Of a stretch of 64,000 nucleotides of DNA, positions 18,352 to 26,435 are shown in pieces. Below the pieces are notes generated by a model. That model was not told the DNA's origin, searched no databases, and saw only the letters and a program-made list of their open reading frames with translations. A program made the position numbers and the translations under genes. The DNA is taken from contig NZ_CP114040.1 of assembly GCF_026965555.1 (NCBI RefSeq), positions 12,793,501-12,857,500 on the forward strand, read 5' to 3'. Source of the DNA: Nannocystis punicea (GTDB taxonomy: Bacteria > Myxococcota_A > Polyangia > Nannocystales > Nannocystaceae). The stretch's first letter is position 1. The number at the start of each line of letters is the position of its first letter.

Positions 18352-20847
18352 TCAGCCGGCGATGAGGCACTTGCCGGTGCTGGTGCCGGTATTGTTGTCG
18401 ACGCGGCACTCCTGCCATTCGGGGTGCGGGACCATGGTGTCGTCGACGATCGCGTAGACATTGACGATGCCGTTCTTGACGTCGTCGGGGGCGTCGTTGA
18501 AGGGGAGCTCGAGGGCCTCGGACTCGAGCGGGTAGAGGGCCTTGGTGGTGGTGAGCTCGCCGACCTTGGTGCCGGTGTTCGGCTCGCCGGTGTAGAAGCC
18601 GACGACGACGCCGGCGGGCAGGGCGGCCTCGCCGACGTTGCGGACGGTGGCGACCAGGGAGTAGCCGCTGTCCTCGCACAGCGGGGCGATGGCGACGATC
18701 GCGTCCGGGGCGCCGCGCTCGCTGTCGGGCTGCTTGTTCTGGCGGAAGTTGTTGAGGCCCGCGGCGGTCCAGTTGGGCTCCTCGCCGAGGGGGAGCGAGC
18801 CGTCCTCGTTGATGTTGGTGATATGATAGGTGTGCTGGTTCCAGACGCGGCGGGTGCGGACCCACTTGCCGCCGGCGGTGCCGAACACGCGCACGCCGGA
18901 CTGGCCGTTCACGCCGTCCTCGACGCAAGTGATATTTGGATCCGCCTTGCCGTAGGCGTTGGAGACGACGACGATGTCGGCCTGGCCGTCGTTGTCGATG
19001 TCGGCGATCACCGGGTACTCGATGAGGGTCGCGGTGGTGTTGCAGCGCTCGAGCAGGACGTCGCCGGTCGGGCCCTCGTAGATGCGCAGGCGGTTCTGGT
19101 CGGAGTAGACGACCTCGGCCTTGCCGTCGCCGTCGAAGTCGAACACCGAGCTGCCGGTCGAGGCCGACGAGCAGTCGACGGTCTTCTTGATCCACAAGAA
19201 CGTGTCGGGGCCGGCCACGCCGGGGTCGACGAGGGCGGCGCCGCTGAAGACGGCGTAGCCGATGCCGCCGGCGGTGCCGACGTCGGGGACGCCGTCGCCG
19301 TCGAAGTCGGCGACCGTCGGGGGGCCGCCGCCGTGGGTGCTGCCCCACGAGCCCGGAGCGCACGAGGCGGGGTCGAGGCTGCCGTTGATGTCGACCGGGC
19401 CGCGGACGACGACGAAGCCGTTGGGGGCGTTCGGGTCGTGGCGCCAGATCGACAGGGCGTGGTTGATGTTGTCGATGACGACGACCTCGGGGATGCCGTC
19501 GAGGTCGAAGTCGGCGACGGCCGGCCACGGGCTCTTCCAGTCCTGGGTGGCGTAGAACTGGCTGGTCGCGGCCAGCCCGGTGTCGACGAACACGCTGCCG
19601 CCGTGGTAGCCGCGGCTCGAGGTGATGATGTCGAGGACGCCGTCGTCGTCGAGGTCGCTGACGACGAACGAGGTGTTGAGGGTCGGGCTGAAAGTGGCCT
19701 TGACCGCCCCGGTGGCGCCGTCGAGGATCGCGCCCTCGACGATGACCTCGGCGTTGCCGTCGCCCTCGAGGTCGGCGATCGCCGGCATGAAGCAGGTCTG
19801 ATTGGCGGTCCACAGCACCGAGCCGTCCTCGCCCTTGAGCGCGAACACCTGGCCGTTCACGCCGCAGGCGACGACCTCGTTGCCGGGCTGACCGTCGAAG
19901 TCGCCGCCGGCGAGCTGCTTGGTCGGGTTGACCTGACCGGCGAGGACGTTCCACTTGTCGACGACCGCGCCGTCCTCGATCGAGATCGCGTGCAGGGAGC
20001 CGTTGGTCCCGTACTGCCCGTTGGTGAAGGTGGAGAACACGATCTCGGGGATGTCGCGCTCGGTGATCTTGCCGTCGCAGTCGTCGTCGTCGAGCTGGAC
20101 GACGATCGGGGTCATCATGATGTCGCTGCTGAACGGCGAATTGACCATGCCGCCCCACGAGAACTTGACCGTCGGGTTGAACTCGCCGCCGGTGGCGTAC
20201 TCGCAGCTCTGCAGGCACTCGGGGTCGTTGGGGTCCTGCGGCGGGTCGTTGGGGCCGCACAGCGGCGGCTTGGTCAGACACTTGCCGGTCGGCTCGGCGA
20301 CGCCGCCCATGCACATCGGGTCGGGCGGCTTCACGTCAGGCTCGCCCAGCGAGTAATCACAATACTCGTCGGCGCCGCAGTCGGCCTTCTCCTTGCAATC
20401 GGCGCCGGGCAGCTCACACTTCGTGAAGTTGCAGACCTCGCCGACGCTGCAGCACACCTCGCCGCAGAAGAGCTCGCCCATCTCGCAGCACTCGGCTCCG
20501 TGACAGCTCGGGCCGGTGGTCTCGGTGGTGGTCTCGGTCGCGCTGACCGGCCCGCTGGTGTCGGTGGCAGTCTCGGTCGCGGTGGTGGTCGTGGCGGTGG
20601 TGCTGGTGGGCCCCTCGGTCGGGCTCACTGTCTCGCTCATCGAGCCCGAGCCCTCGGTCGCGGTCGAACTCGTGCCGGTGGGCACGTCCGGCGTGGTGGT
20701 GGCGGTGCCGTCGGTGGCGGTGCTGGTGTTGCTCGAGTTCGCTGCGGAGTCGGTGCCGGTGCCGTCGTCGCCGCAGGCGGCCAGGCCGAACGACGCGAGC
20801 GCGACGACGAGGCGCGCGTCGCCGAATACGTGTAAGGAGCGGTGCAT
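18352..20847 (-). CDS. FG-GAP/VCBS-repeat surface lipoprotein
   Basis: An 831-residue predicted lipoprotein. The ATG at 20847 gives a signal ending LAAC, followed by a Thr/Ser-rich linker (about residues 20-100). A Cys-rich segment (CHGAECCEMGELFCGEVCCS) comes next, then a region with several FG-GAP/VCBS-type repeats such as VADFDLDGIPEVVVID, VADFDGDGVPDVGTAG, VFDFDGDGKAEVVYSD and IADIDNDGQADIVVVS; these are Ca-binding blades of a beta-propeller. The C-terminal 110 residues form a CARDB-like domain (VATVRNVGEAALPAGVVVGF). It probably binds ligands or partners at the cell surface. A truncated copy of its 3' end lies at 16471-16573, so this region has been rearranged. Confidence 0.87.
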   Translation of the reverse strand: MHRSLHVFGDARLVVALASFGLAACGDDGTGTDSAANSSNTSTATDGTATTTPDVPTGTSSTATEGSGSMSETVSPTEGPTSTTATTTTATETATDTSGPVSATETTTETTGPSCHGAECCEMGELFCGEVCCSVGEVCNFTKCELPGADCKEKADCGADEYCDYSLGEPDVKPPDPMCMGGVAEPTGKCLTKPPLCGPNDPPQDPNDPECLQSCEYATGGEFNPTVKFSWGGMVNSPFSSDIMMTPIVVQLDDDDCDGKITERDIPEIVFSTFTNGQYGTNGSLHAISIEDGAVVDKWNVLAGQVNPTKQLAGGDFDGQPGNEVVACGVNGQVFALKGEDGSVLWTANQTCFMPAIADLEGDGNAEVIVEGAILDGATGAVKATFSPTLNTSFVVSDLDDDGVLDIITSSRGYHGGSVFVDTGLAATSQFYATQDWKSPWPAVADFDLDGIPEVVVIDNINHALSIWRHDPNAPNGFVVVRGPVDINGSLDPASCAPGSWGSTHGGGPPTVADFDGDGVPDVGTAGGIGYAVFSGAALVDPGVAGPDTFLWIKKTVDCSSASTGSSVFDFDGDGKAEVVYSDQNRLRIYEGPTGDVLLERCNTTATLIEYPVIADIDNDGQADIVVVSNAYGKADPNITCVEDGVNGQSGVRVFGTAGGKWVRTRRVWNQHTYHITNINEDGSLPLGEEPNWTAAGLNNFRQNKQPDSERGAPDAIVAIAPLCEDSGYSLVATVRNVGEAALPAGVVVGFYTGEPNTGTKVGELTTTKALYPLESEALELPFNDAPDDVKNGIVNVYAIVDDTMVPHPEWQECRVDNNTGTSTGKCLIAG

Positions 20848-21076
20848 CGCCCGAGGGTATCGGATCGCAGGGCCGCGGGATCGATCGGCGAGCGCGAGGG
20901 ATACGGCGAGCTTGCCGCAGCGATCGAGTTCGCTCGCGCGGACGCGAGGCCGGCAGCGTCGCTCGCGTGACATCGCGGGCACGAGGCGTCTGCGTCGATG
21001 CATCCTCGAGCGACGACGCACGGAGCGTCACGGGCGCGAACCCTTCGGCGTGGTAGCTTGTGGGCAAACACGCGCC

Positions 21077-21835
21077 ATGAGCCTGCTCGACTCCATCCAC
21101 GGCGTCATCGCCCGCCGCGTCTTGCTCAACTATCGCCTCGACCCGGCGGCGCTGCGCCAGATCTTGCCGGCTCCGTTCCGGCCGAAGCTCTACCGCGGCG
21201 CGGGCATCGGCGGGGTCTGCATGATCCGCTTTCGCCAGCTGCGACCGCGAATGACCCCGGCCTGGCTCGGCCTCAGCTCCGAGAACGCGGCGCACCGGAT
21301 CGCCGTCGAGTGGGAGCAGGACGGCGCGCTGCGCGAGGGGGTCTACATCCCGCAGCGGAACACGAATTCGTGGTTCAATGCGTCGTTCGGCGGACGTGTC
21401 TTTCCGGGCATCTTCACTCGCAGCCGCTTCGAGACCCACGAGGACGCCGAGTCGGTGCGCGTGCGGATCGTCGAGGCGGACGGGCGCGAGCAGCTGGCCT
21501 TCGCCGGTCGGCCGGCGAGCGGCTTGCCGGCGTCGAGCGTGTTCCCGACGCTGACCGCGGCCGCGGAGTTCTTCTCGCTCGGGGCGACCGGTTACTCGGC
21601 GACGCGCGCGCCCGGGCGCTATGACGGGATGGAGCTGAGGTGCCTGCGCTGGACGATCGAGCCGCTGCAGGTCGAGGAGGTGCGGTCGCGGTTTTATGAG
21701 GACGCCGGGCAGTTCCTGCGCGGGGCGGCCGAGGTCGACTGCGCGCTGCTGATGCGAGACATCGACCACGAGTGGCACAGCCGGCCGGACCTGTTCGCGT
21801 CGGCCGACGGGGCGAGGTTGTCGTCGCGGCGGTGA
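21077..21835 (+). CDS. DUF2071 family protein
   Basis: A 252-residue cytoplasmic protein. The N-terminus VLLNYRLDPAALRQILPAPF and the following GVCMIRFRQLRP are typical of DUF2071 (YqjF-like) proteins, which have an acetoacetate-decarboxylase-like fold but no assigned reaction. The ATG at 21077 is the natural start; the long in-frame extension upstream is antisense to the FG-GAP lipoprotein gene. Its stop lies 46 bases from that of the convergent lipoprotein gene. Substrate unknown. Confidence 0.8.
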   Translation: MSLLDSIHGVIARRVLLNYRLDPAALRQILPAPFRPKLYRGAGIGGVCMIRFRQLRPRMTPAWLGLSSENAAHRIAVEWEQDGALREGVYIPQRNTNSWFNASFGGRVFPGIFTRSRFETHEDAESVRVRIVEADGREQLAFAGRPASGLPASSVFPTLTAAAEFFSLGATGYSATRAPGRYDGMELRCLRWTIEPLQVEEVRSRFYEDAGQFLRGAAEVDCALLMRDIDHEWHSRPDLFASADGARLSSRR

Positions 21836-21883
21836 GCTCGTGCGCGTCGCGTCGGCGAAGGCTGTCCTCGCGCCGCGTGTTCG

Positions 21884-22582
21884 TCACGTAAAGGGTGCGG
21901 CGCTGACCTCGATGCAGCCGGCCGCGTCGTTTTTGAACACGCTCACCGGGTTCGACCAGCTCTGGGCGCTCCACAGCTCGGTGCCCTCGGCGTCGAGGCC
22001 GACGAGGTCGGTCGGCAAGGTCATGCGCACCGAGGGCAGCTGGCCCTCGCATTCGGCGACGGCGTCGACGGGGCCGGGGCCCCACAGCAGGCGACGGCCG
22101 TCGATCTGCGCGGGGTCGCCGATCTGGTAGGTCACGGCCAGCTCGAACTTCGAGGCGCCCTCGTCGAGGGTCTGCGCCAGGCTCTCCACCTCGCACGGCA
22201 CGAGGGCGTCGGGCAATTCGTCGCACAGGCGAGCGCGCCAATCGTCGACGATCGCCGCGCCCTCGGGCGCGTCGAATGCGTGCTCGGGGTGACGCTTGGT
22301 GTAGTAATCGATCAGGCACTGATCGTACTTGAGGGTGATGCGGATCTTCGCAGTGCCGGCGAATGGGTCGTCCTCGACGTTCTCGGCCTTCAGGATGTCC
22401 ATGCACACGAAGCCGAACGGCTCGCCGGCGCTGTCCGTCGTGGTCGGCTCGCTCTCGCCGGCGGTGGTGGACGAGGTCGCGTCGGTGGTCGGGGTGTCGT
22501 CGGTGGTGGTGGGCTCCTCCTTGCCGGAGCCGCAGGCGGCCAGCAGCAGGGCGAGCGAGGCGTAAGCGAAGGGGCGCATCAT
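21884..22582 (-). CDS. Lipoprotein with Thr-rich linker, unknown function
   Basis: A 232-residue predicted lipoprotein. The start is one of two adjacent ATGs at 22582; the signal ALLLAACGSG gives lipobox LAAC. A short TTTDDTPTTDATSSTT linker leads to a domain of about 180 residues with few Cys and a mixed alpha/beta pattern, for example FEVLKAENV-like FVCMDILKAENVEDDPF and KIRITLKYDQCLIDYYTKRH. No family recognised. It is convergent with the DUF2071 gene. Confidence 0.72.
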   Translation of the reverse strand: MMRPFAYASLALLLAACGSGKEEPTTTDDTPTTDATSSTTAGESEPTTTDSAGEPFGFVCMDILKAENVEDDPFAGTAKIRITLKYDQCLIDYYTKRHPEHAFDAPEGAAIVDDWRARLCDELPDALVPCEVESLAQTLDEGASKFELAVTYQIGDPAQIDGRRLLWGPGPVDAVAECEGQLPSVRMTLPTDLVGLDAEGTELWSAQSWSNPVSVFKNDAAGCIEVSAAPFT

Positions 22583-22818
22583 TCTCGGCGAAGATGGGCG
22601 ATCGCCGCGCCGGGTACAAGACAAAGCGGCCGCCCGCTCGCGGGGTTCGTCAAGCGCCTCCTGCGCAATAGCGCGCGCCCTGGCGCGTCGCCAGCGCGTG
22701 GTGTGGTGATTCGCCGGGCTGCACGGCCGCGGCCGCCCGTGTGCGCGAGGCAGCGCGTTCGCCGGGGCGCGTCGACCATGCTGTCGCGCGATTCCCCCAC
22801 ATGCCCGAGGAGAGCTCG

Positions 22819-23256
22819 ATGCGTCGAATGTGCCTGACCGTGTGCGCCGCCCTGACCATGCCGCTGGCCGCGTGCCAGGGGGCAGACAGGGCCGACAACC
22901 CGAGCTCGCCGGCGCGGACGGTGACGCTGCAGGGCAATGCGTCCTATCTCGAGAAGGTCATGCCGACGCCGGGGTCGATGCTCCGCGTGCAGGTGGTCGA
23001 CACGCGGCACCCCGACGCGGCGCTCGCGGTCCTCGCCGAGGACAGCTTCAACGCGTCGAGTGTGCCCATTCCGTTTCGGCTCGAGATCGAGGGCAAGAAG
23101 ATCGAGCCGAACGTTCAATACGGGGTGCGCGCCAGCTTGCGCGACGTCGACGACAAGGTGCGGTTCAAGACCGACACCGCGGTGCCGGTCGACCTGAAGT
23201 CGCCGGCGCCGCTGGAGCTGCGGATGGTGCCGACGTCCGGCGAGAAGATCGAGTAA
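22819..23256 (+). CDS. YbaY/YscW-like lipoprotein
   Basis: A 145-residue small lipoprotein. The signal ends PLAACQG. The mature part follows the YbaY pattern: VTLQGNASYLEKVMPTPGSM, LRVQVVDTRHPD, then VPIPFRLEIEGKKIEP and YGVRASLRDVDDKVRFKTD. YbaY/YscW proteins are periplasmic beta-sandwich lipoproteins; the YscW branch assists type III secretin, but no secretion genes are near, so a general envelope role is more likely. The ATG at 22819 is chosen so that the signal peptide has normal length. Its stop is three bases from the end of the convergent GST gene. Confidence 0.83.
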   Translation: MRRMCLTVCAALTMPLAACQGADRADNPSSPARTVTLQGNASYLEKVMPTPGSMLRVQVVDTRHPDAALAVLAEDSFNASSVPIPFRLEIEGKKIEPNVQYGVRASLRDVDDKVRFKTDTAVPVDLKSPAPLELRMVPTSGEKIE

Positions 23257-23259
23257 CGG

Positions 23260-23907
23260 TCACGCCTTCCAGTGCGGCGGGATCGTGCGGTCGTGGTACG
23301 GCAGCGCGGCCAGGCGATCCTGCCAGGCGCGCAGGTTGGCCGGGAGGGCGTCGGCGAGGCCGAGGCCGGCGAGGCGCTGGTCGAACCGCTGCACCAGCCG
23401 GTAGTGCGGGTAGAAGGCGAAGTCGGCCAGGCCGAGGTCGCCGGCGAAGTACTCGCGGTCGCCGAGGTAGCCGGAGAAGCGCTCCAGCTCGGCGAGGATG
23501 CCCTCGCGCGCGGCCGCCAGCGACTCGGGGGTGGCCTGCTCGCGGCCGAAGAGCATCATGGCGGCGGGCCGGGTGGCGGTGGCGAAGTAGCCGTCGGCCT
23601 CGAGGGCGATCCGCCGGGCCAGGGCGCGGGCGGCCGCGTCCCTGGCGAGCAGCGGCCGCTCGGGGTACCTGTCCTCGAGGTACTCGACGATGGCCCCCGA
23701 CTCCCACAGGGCGTTGCCGTCGTCGACCAGCACCGGCACCTTGCCGCGCGGGTTGAGGGCCAGGAACTCGGGGGAGCGCGTGTCGCCCTTGTCGAACGAC
23801 AGCAGCTTGAACTCGTACGGCAGTTGTTTGAACTCGAGCGCGAGCCAGACCTTCCATGCGTAGGGCGAGCCGGACCCGTAGTAGAACGTGCGCGAGGTGT
23901 TCGACAT
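23260..23907 (-). CDS. Glutathione S-transferase family protein
   Basis: A 215-residue cytosolic GST. The N-terminal thioredoxin-like domain (1-80) shows the start FYYGSGSPYAWKVWLALEFK, the cis-Pro segment GKVPVLVDDG and the glutathione-binding ESGAIVEYLEDRY. The helical C-terminal domain spans about 90-205 with the conserved FAGDLGLADFAFYP. The SPYAWK start suggests a Ser as the catalytic residue. Substrate unknown. The gene abuts the YbaY-like gene end to end. Confidence 0.9.
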   Translation of the reverse strand: MSNTSRTFYYGSGSPYAWKVWLALEFKQLPYEFKLLSFDKGDTRSPEFLALNPRGKVPVLVDDGNALWESGAIVEYLEDRYPERPLLARDAAARALARRIALEADGYFATATRPAAMMLFGREQATPESLAAAREGILAELERFSGYLGDREYFAGDLGLADFAFYPHYRLVQRFDQRLAGLGLADALPANLRAWQDRLAALPYHDRTIPPHWKA

Positions 23908-23938
23908 GGCGGGAGACTTGCCGAGCTCGCCGGAGCCG

Positions 23939-24379
23939 TCAAGTGCGAGGAAGCGACATGCCCGACACGACGACCTGATGCGGCTGGTGCATCCTGCGCT
24001 CCTCCTCGATGCTGAGGATGGTCTTGCCGAACGGCGTCAACGCGAGCCCGGCGAGCTTCATGCATGCGATGCCGAACGGGATGCCGATGATCGTCAGGCA
24101 GAGGATGAGGCCGGCGAGGAGGTGACCGATGGCGAGCCAGATGCCGGCGAACACCAGCCACAGGACGTTGCCGATGGCCGACAGCGCGCCGCCGTCGCCG
24201 GGGACGGTGACGACGACCCGCCCGAAAGGCCAGGCGGCGAACAGCGCGAGCTTGAACGCCTGCACCCCGAACGGCAGGCCGACGATCGTCAGGCACAGGA
24301 CCACGCCGGCCGCGAAGTAGCCGAGGAAGAGCGGCAGCCCGGCGACGAGAAACCACAGCACGTTGAGGATCAGGCGCAC
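23939..24379 (-). CDS. YccF domain inner-membrane protein
   Basis: A 146-residue inner-membrane protein with two YccF modules. Each has two hydrophobic segments and the signature LTIVGLPFGVQAFKLA (first) or LTIIGIPFGIACMKLA (second). Four transmembrane helices are expected, plus a short C-terminal tail. The length is normal for the family. Function is not known for YccF proteins. The gene lies 31 bases downstream of a convergent-free gap after the GST start, on the same strand but upstream in transcription. Confidence 0.88.
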   Translation of the reverse strand: MRLILNVLWFLVAGLPLFLGYFAAGVVLCLTIVGLPFGVQAFKLALFAAWPFGRVVVTVPGDGGALSAIGNVLWLVFAGIWLAIGHLLAGLILCLTIIGIPFGIACMKLAGLALTPFGKTILSIEEERRMHQPHQVVVSGMSLPRT

Positions 24380-24525
24380 CCGGGCAGCCTAGCACGCGCG
24401 CCGAGATGCGCACGGCGCAGCGTCCGCGGCGAGCGCGGGAGCGACGAATGCAGCCGACGGCGCGGCGCCCGGCGAGGTCTCGCTGGACGCGTCGTCCCGG
24501 ACCACGCTACCGTCGGCGCCCAGAG

Positions 24526-25293
24526 ATGCGCTCGAGACTCGCCGTCGCCACGATCGTCACGTCGGCCTGCATCGCCTGCGGGCCGGGCAAGAACACGACC
24601 ACCGAATCCGAGCCGACGACCACGCTCGAGCCGACGAGCACGTCGCCGACGGACGGAGTCACGACCACGTCGACGACGGCGCCGACCGGGACGAGCCCGA
24701 CGGAGACGTCGACGGGCGAGCCGCAGGCCTGCGACGCGTTCTTGCCCGACGAGATCCTCGGCGACCAGACCACGATCACGATCACCAACGCCGGCGCCGT
24801 GCCGCTCTGGATCGAGGCCGCCAGCTGCATCGGCCTGCCGAAGCTGGTCATCACCGACGCGGAGGGAGACAACCACTTCTTCGCCGGTGGCCCCTGCTCC
24901 CCTCCGCCGTGTGAATCCCTGATGCAGGGAGAATGCCTCCTCGGCTGCGACGACTGCGGCGTCCCGCCCGGCCTGAAGCTCGAGCCCGGCGCGAGCTTCT
25001 CCGTGCTGTGGGCCGCGGCCGACGTCGAGTTCATGGAGATGACTGCCGAGTGCGCGCCGGAGGTCGGCTGCGCGGGCCCGTGTGCGGTCGCCCGCGAGCG
25101 GCCGGCCGGCACCTACGACGTCGCGGTGACCGCGTTTCAAACGTGCGTCGGCAGCTGCGACTGCGACCCGCCCAACCCCGGCGGGCACTGCACTCTGGAG
25201 GGAGGCATCGTGCTGTCGGAGCCGCTGACGGTCAGCCTGCCGCTGGCGTTCCCCGAGATGCCCGAGATCGAGGTGTCGATCGGGGCATTGTGA
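24526..25293 (+). CDS. Cys-rich lipoprotein with Thr-rich linker
   Basis: A 255-residue predicted lipoprotein. The ATG at 24526 gives the signal LAVATIVTSACIACGPG. A Thr/Ser/Pro linker (about residues 23-68) precedes a domain with 14 or more Cys, including CLLGCDDCG and CVGSCDCDPP, and an Ig-like beta pattern (TITITNAGAVPLWIEA, LKLEPGASFSVLW). The fold may be a disulfide-rich beta-sandwich. No family recognised. It is divergent from the YccF gene. Confidence 0.75.
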   Translation: MRSRLAVATIVTSACIACGPGKNTTTESEPTTTLEPTSTSPTDGVTTTSTTAPTGTSPTETSTGEPQACDAFLPDEILGDQTTITITNAGAVPLWIEAASCIGLPKLVITDAEGDNHFFAGGPCSPPPCESLMQGECLLGCDDCGVPPGLKLEPGASFSVLWAAADVEFMEMTAECAPEVGCAGPCAVARERPAGTYDVAVTAFQTCVGSCDCDPPNPGGHCTLEGGIVLSEPLTVSLPLAFPEMPEIEVSIGAL

Positions 25294-25679
25294 CGACGCG
25301 CGGGAGACCGCGGAGCGTCGAGGGCATGCCGCGAGAGGCAGGACCTGGACGACCTCGATTGCGTGGATAGCGACGCGCTCCGGCTGGCCCGAATCGAACC
25401 GCGAACTCGGCGCCCACGCAGGTCGGGCGCCGCGAATCGTGGTTCGCGTGGGGACAGCCCTGGACGGGTATCCGGCCGCGCCGGGCGAGCAAACAGTTTC
25501 GCCTCGCCGTGTTGACAACTCTGTCACAGGGACAACACCGGCGTGCTGTCATGAGTACTCGTACAATATACACCTGTGAATGACATATGAATATTTCCGT
25601 GAACGTCCTCACTGCAATGGCGGAGCGGTGGCGCGGCTGGATCTTGCCTTCGCAAATTCGCCTTGCTATTGAGATCACG
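25294..25679. other. AT-rich leader region ahead of the lipoprotein-metalloprotease pair
   Basis: 386 bases with no supported gene. The second half (25500-25680) is clearly richer in A and T than its surroundings. It contains TTGACA (25512-25517) and TACAAT (25562-25567), but their spacing is too long to be one promoter. TGTTGACAAC and GGGACAACA form a loose inverted repeat. A promoter for the next two genes probably lies here. Confidence 0.4.
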
Positions 25680-26420
25680 ATGATTGATGTGAAACGGACC
25701 TGGTTCGGGCGCCATGAATTGTGGTTGGCACAATTGCCGTTGCTCCTCGCCTGTCAAATGGAGGGGGAGTTCGACGAGGAGGCTGAACAGCCGGTGACCG
25801 AGGAGGTCCGGACGGTCGAGGCGAGCCGTCCGGAGGCCCCGCCGGCGAGACCGCTGGAGAGCCGCTTCATCACCCCGGAGGAGCTGGCGGAGCGCGACGC
25901 CGCGCGCGCGGATCGCCTGCAGATCCGGCTGCCGGCCGAGCTGAAGGAGCCGGTGCGTCGATTGGCGAAGGGCATGCTGGAGCGCGCAGAGCGGGCCGGG
26001 GAGCTCTCCACGCCGTCCATCATGGAGACCCAGGTCATCGCTCACGGCGCGCTCGTCGGCCAGGCCGTCGCGCGGGTGCGGGCGGTGGCGTCCGAGAAGA
26101 TCACGCTGCCCGGAGGGCGGCGCATGCCCGGAGTTCGGACGACGCTGCGCATCGTCGAACGGGTCGCCGGCGACCTGCCGGACGAGTTCCAGGTCGAGCA
26201 CCGGGGCGGCGCCAACGAGCACCGGATCGTGAGCGACTGCGGCCAGCCGCAATTCACGGTCGGGGCCGAATACCTCGTCTTCCCGAGCCGGGCCGGCGAG
26301 GGGTGGTACATCGAAGGCCAGCGGGCGTGGCCGATCGCGGCCGACGACCGCCTCGGCGGCGCCTCCGGTGTCACCTATCAGGAGTTCGTGCGCGCGTACG
26401 CCGCGAGTCACAGCGATTGA
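25680..26420 (+). CDS. Predicted lipoprotein upstream of a metalloprotease
   Basis: A 246-residue protein. The ATG at 25680 gives a basic start and the hydrophobic stretch WLAQLPLLLACQ, so lipobox LLAC is likely; an ATG at 25587 would add 31 residues and hide the signal. An acidic linker (EGEFDEEAEQPVTEEV) precedes a helical part (ELAERDAARADRL) and then a beta-rich domain of about 120 residues with HRIVSDCGQPQFTVGAEYLV. The latter recalls NTR/TIMP-like inhibitors in its pattern but has too few Cys to be sure. It ends 15 bases before the metalloprotease gene, so they form an operon. Confidence 0.66.
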   Translation: MIDVKRTWFGRHELWLAQLPLLLACQMEGEFDEEAEQPVTEEVRTVEASRPEAPPARPLESRFITPEELAERDAARADRLQIRLPAELKEPVRRLAKGMLERAERAGELSTPSIMETQVIAHGALVGQAVARVRAVASEKITLPGGRRMPGVRTTLRIVERVAGDLPDEFQVEHRGGANEHRIVSDCGQPQFTVGAEYLVFPSRAGEGWYIEGQRAWPIAADDRLGGASGVTYQEFVRAYAASHSD

Positions 26421-26435
26421 AGCGAGGAGGACGTC

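Noticed and set aside
25385..25410. tRNA-like T-loop (CGAATCGAACC on the plus strand)
   Set aside because: The stem bases beside the reversed TTCGATT loop do not pair, and no anticodon or acceptor arm can be drawn around it.
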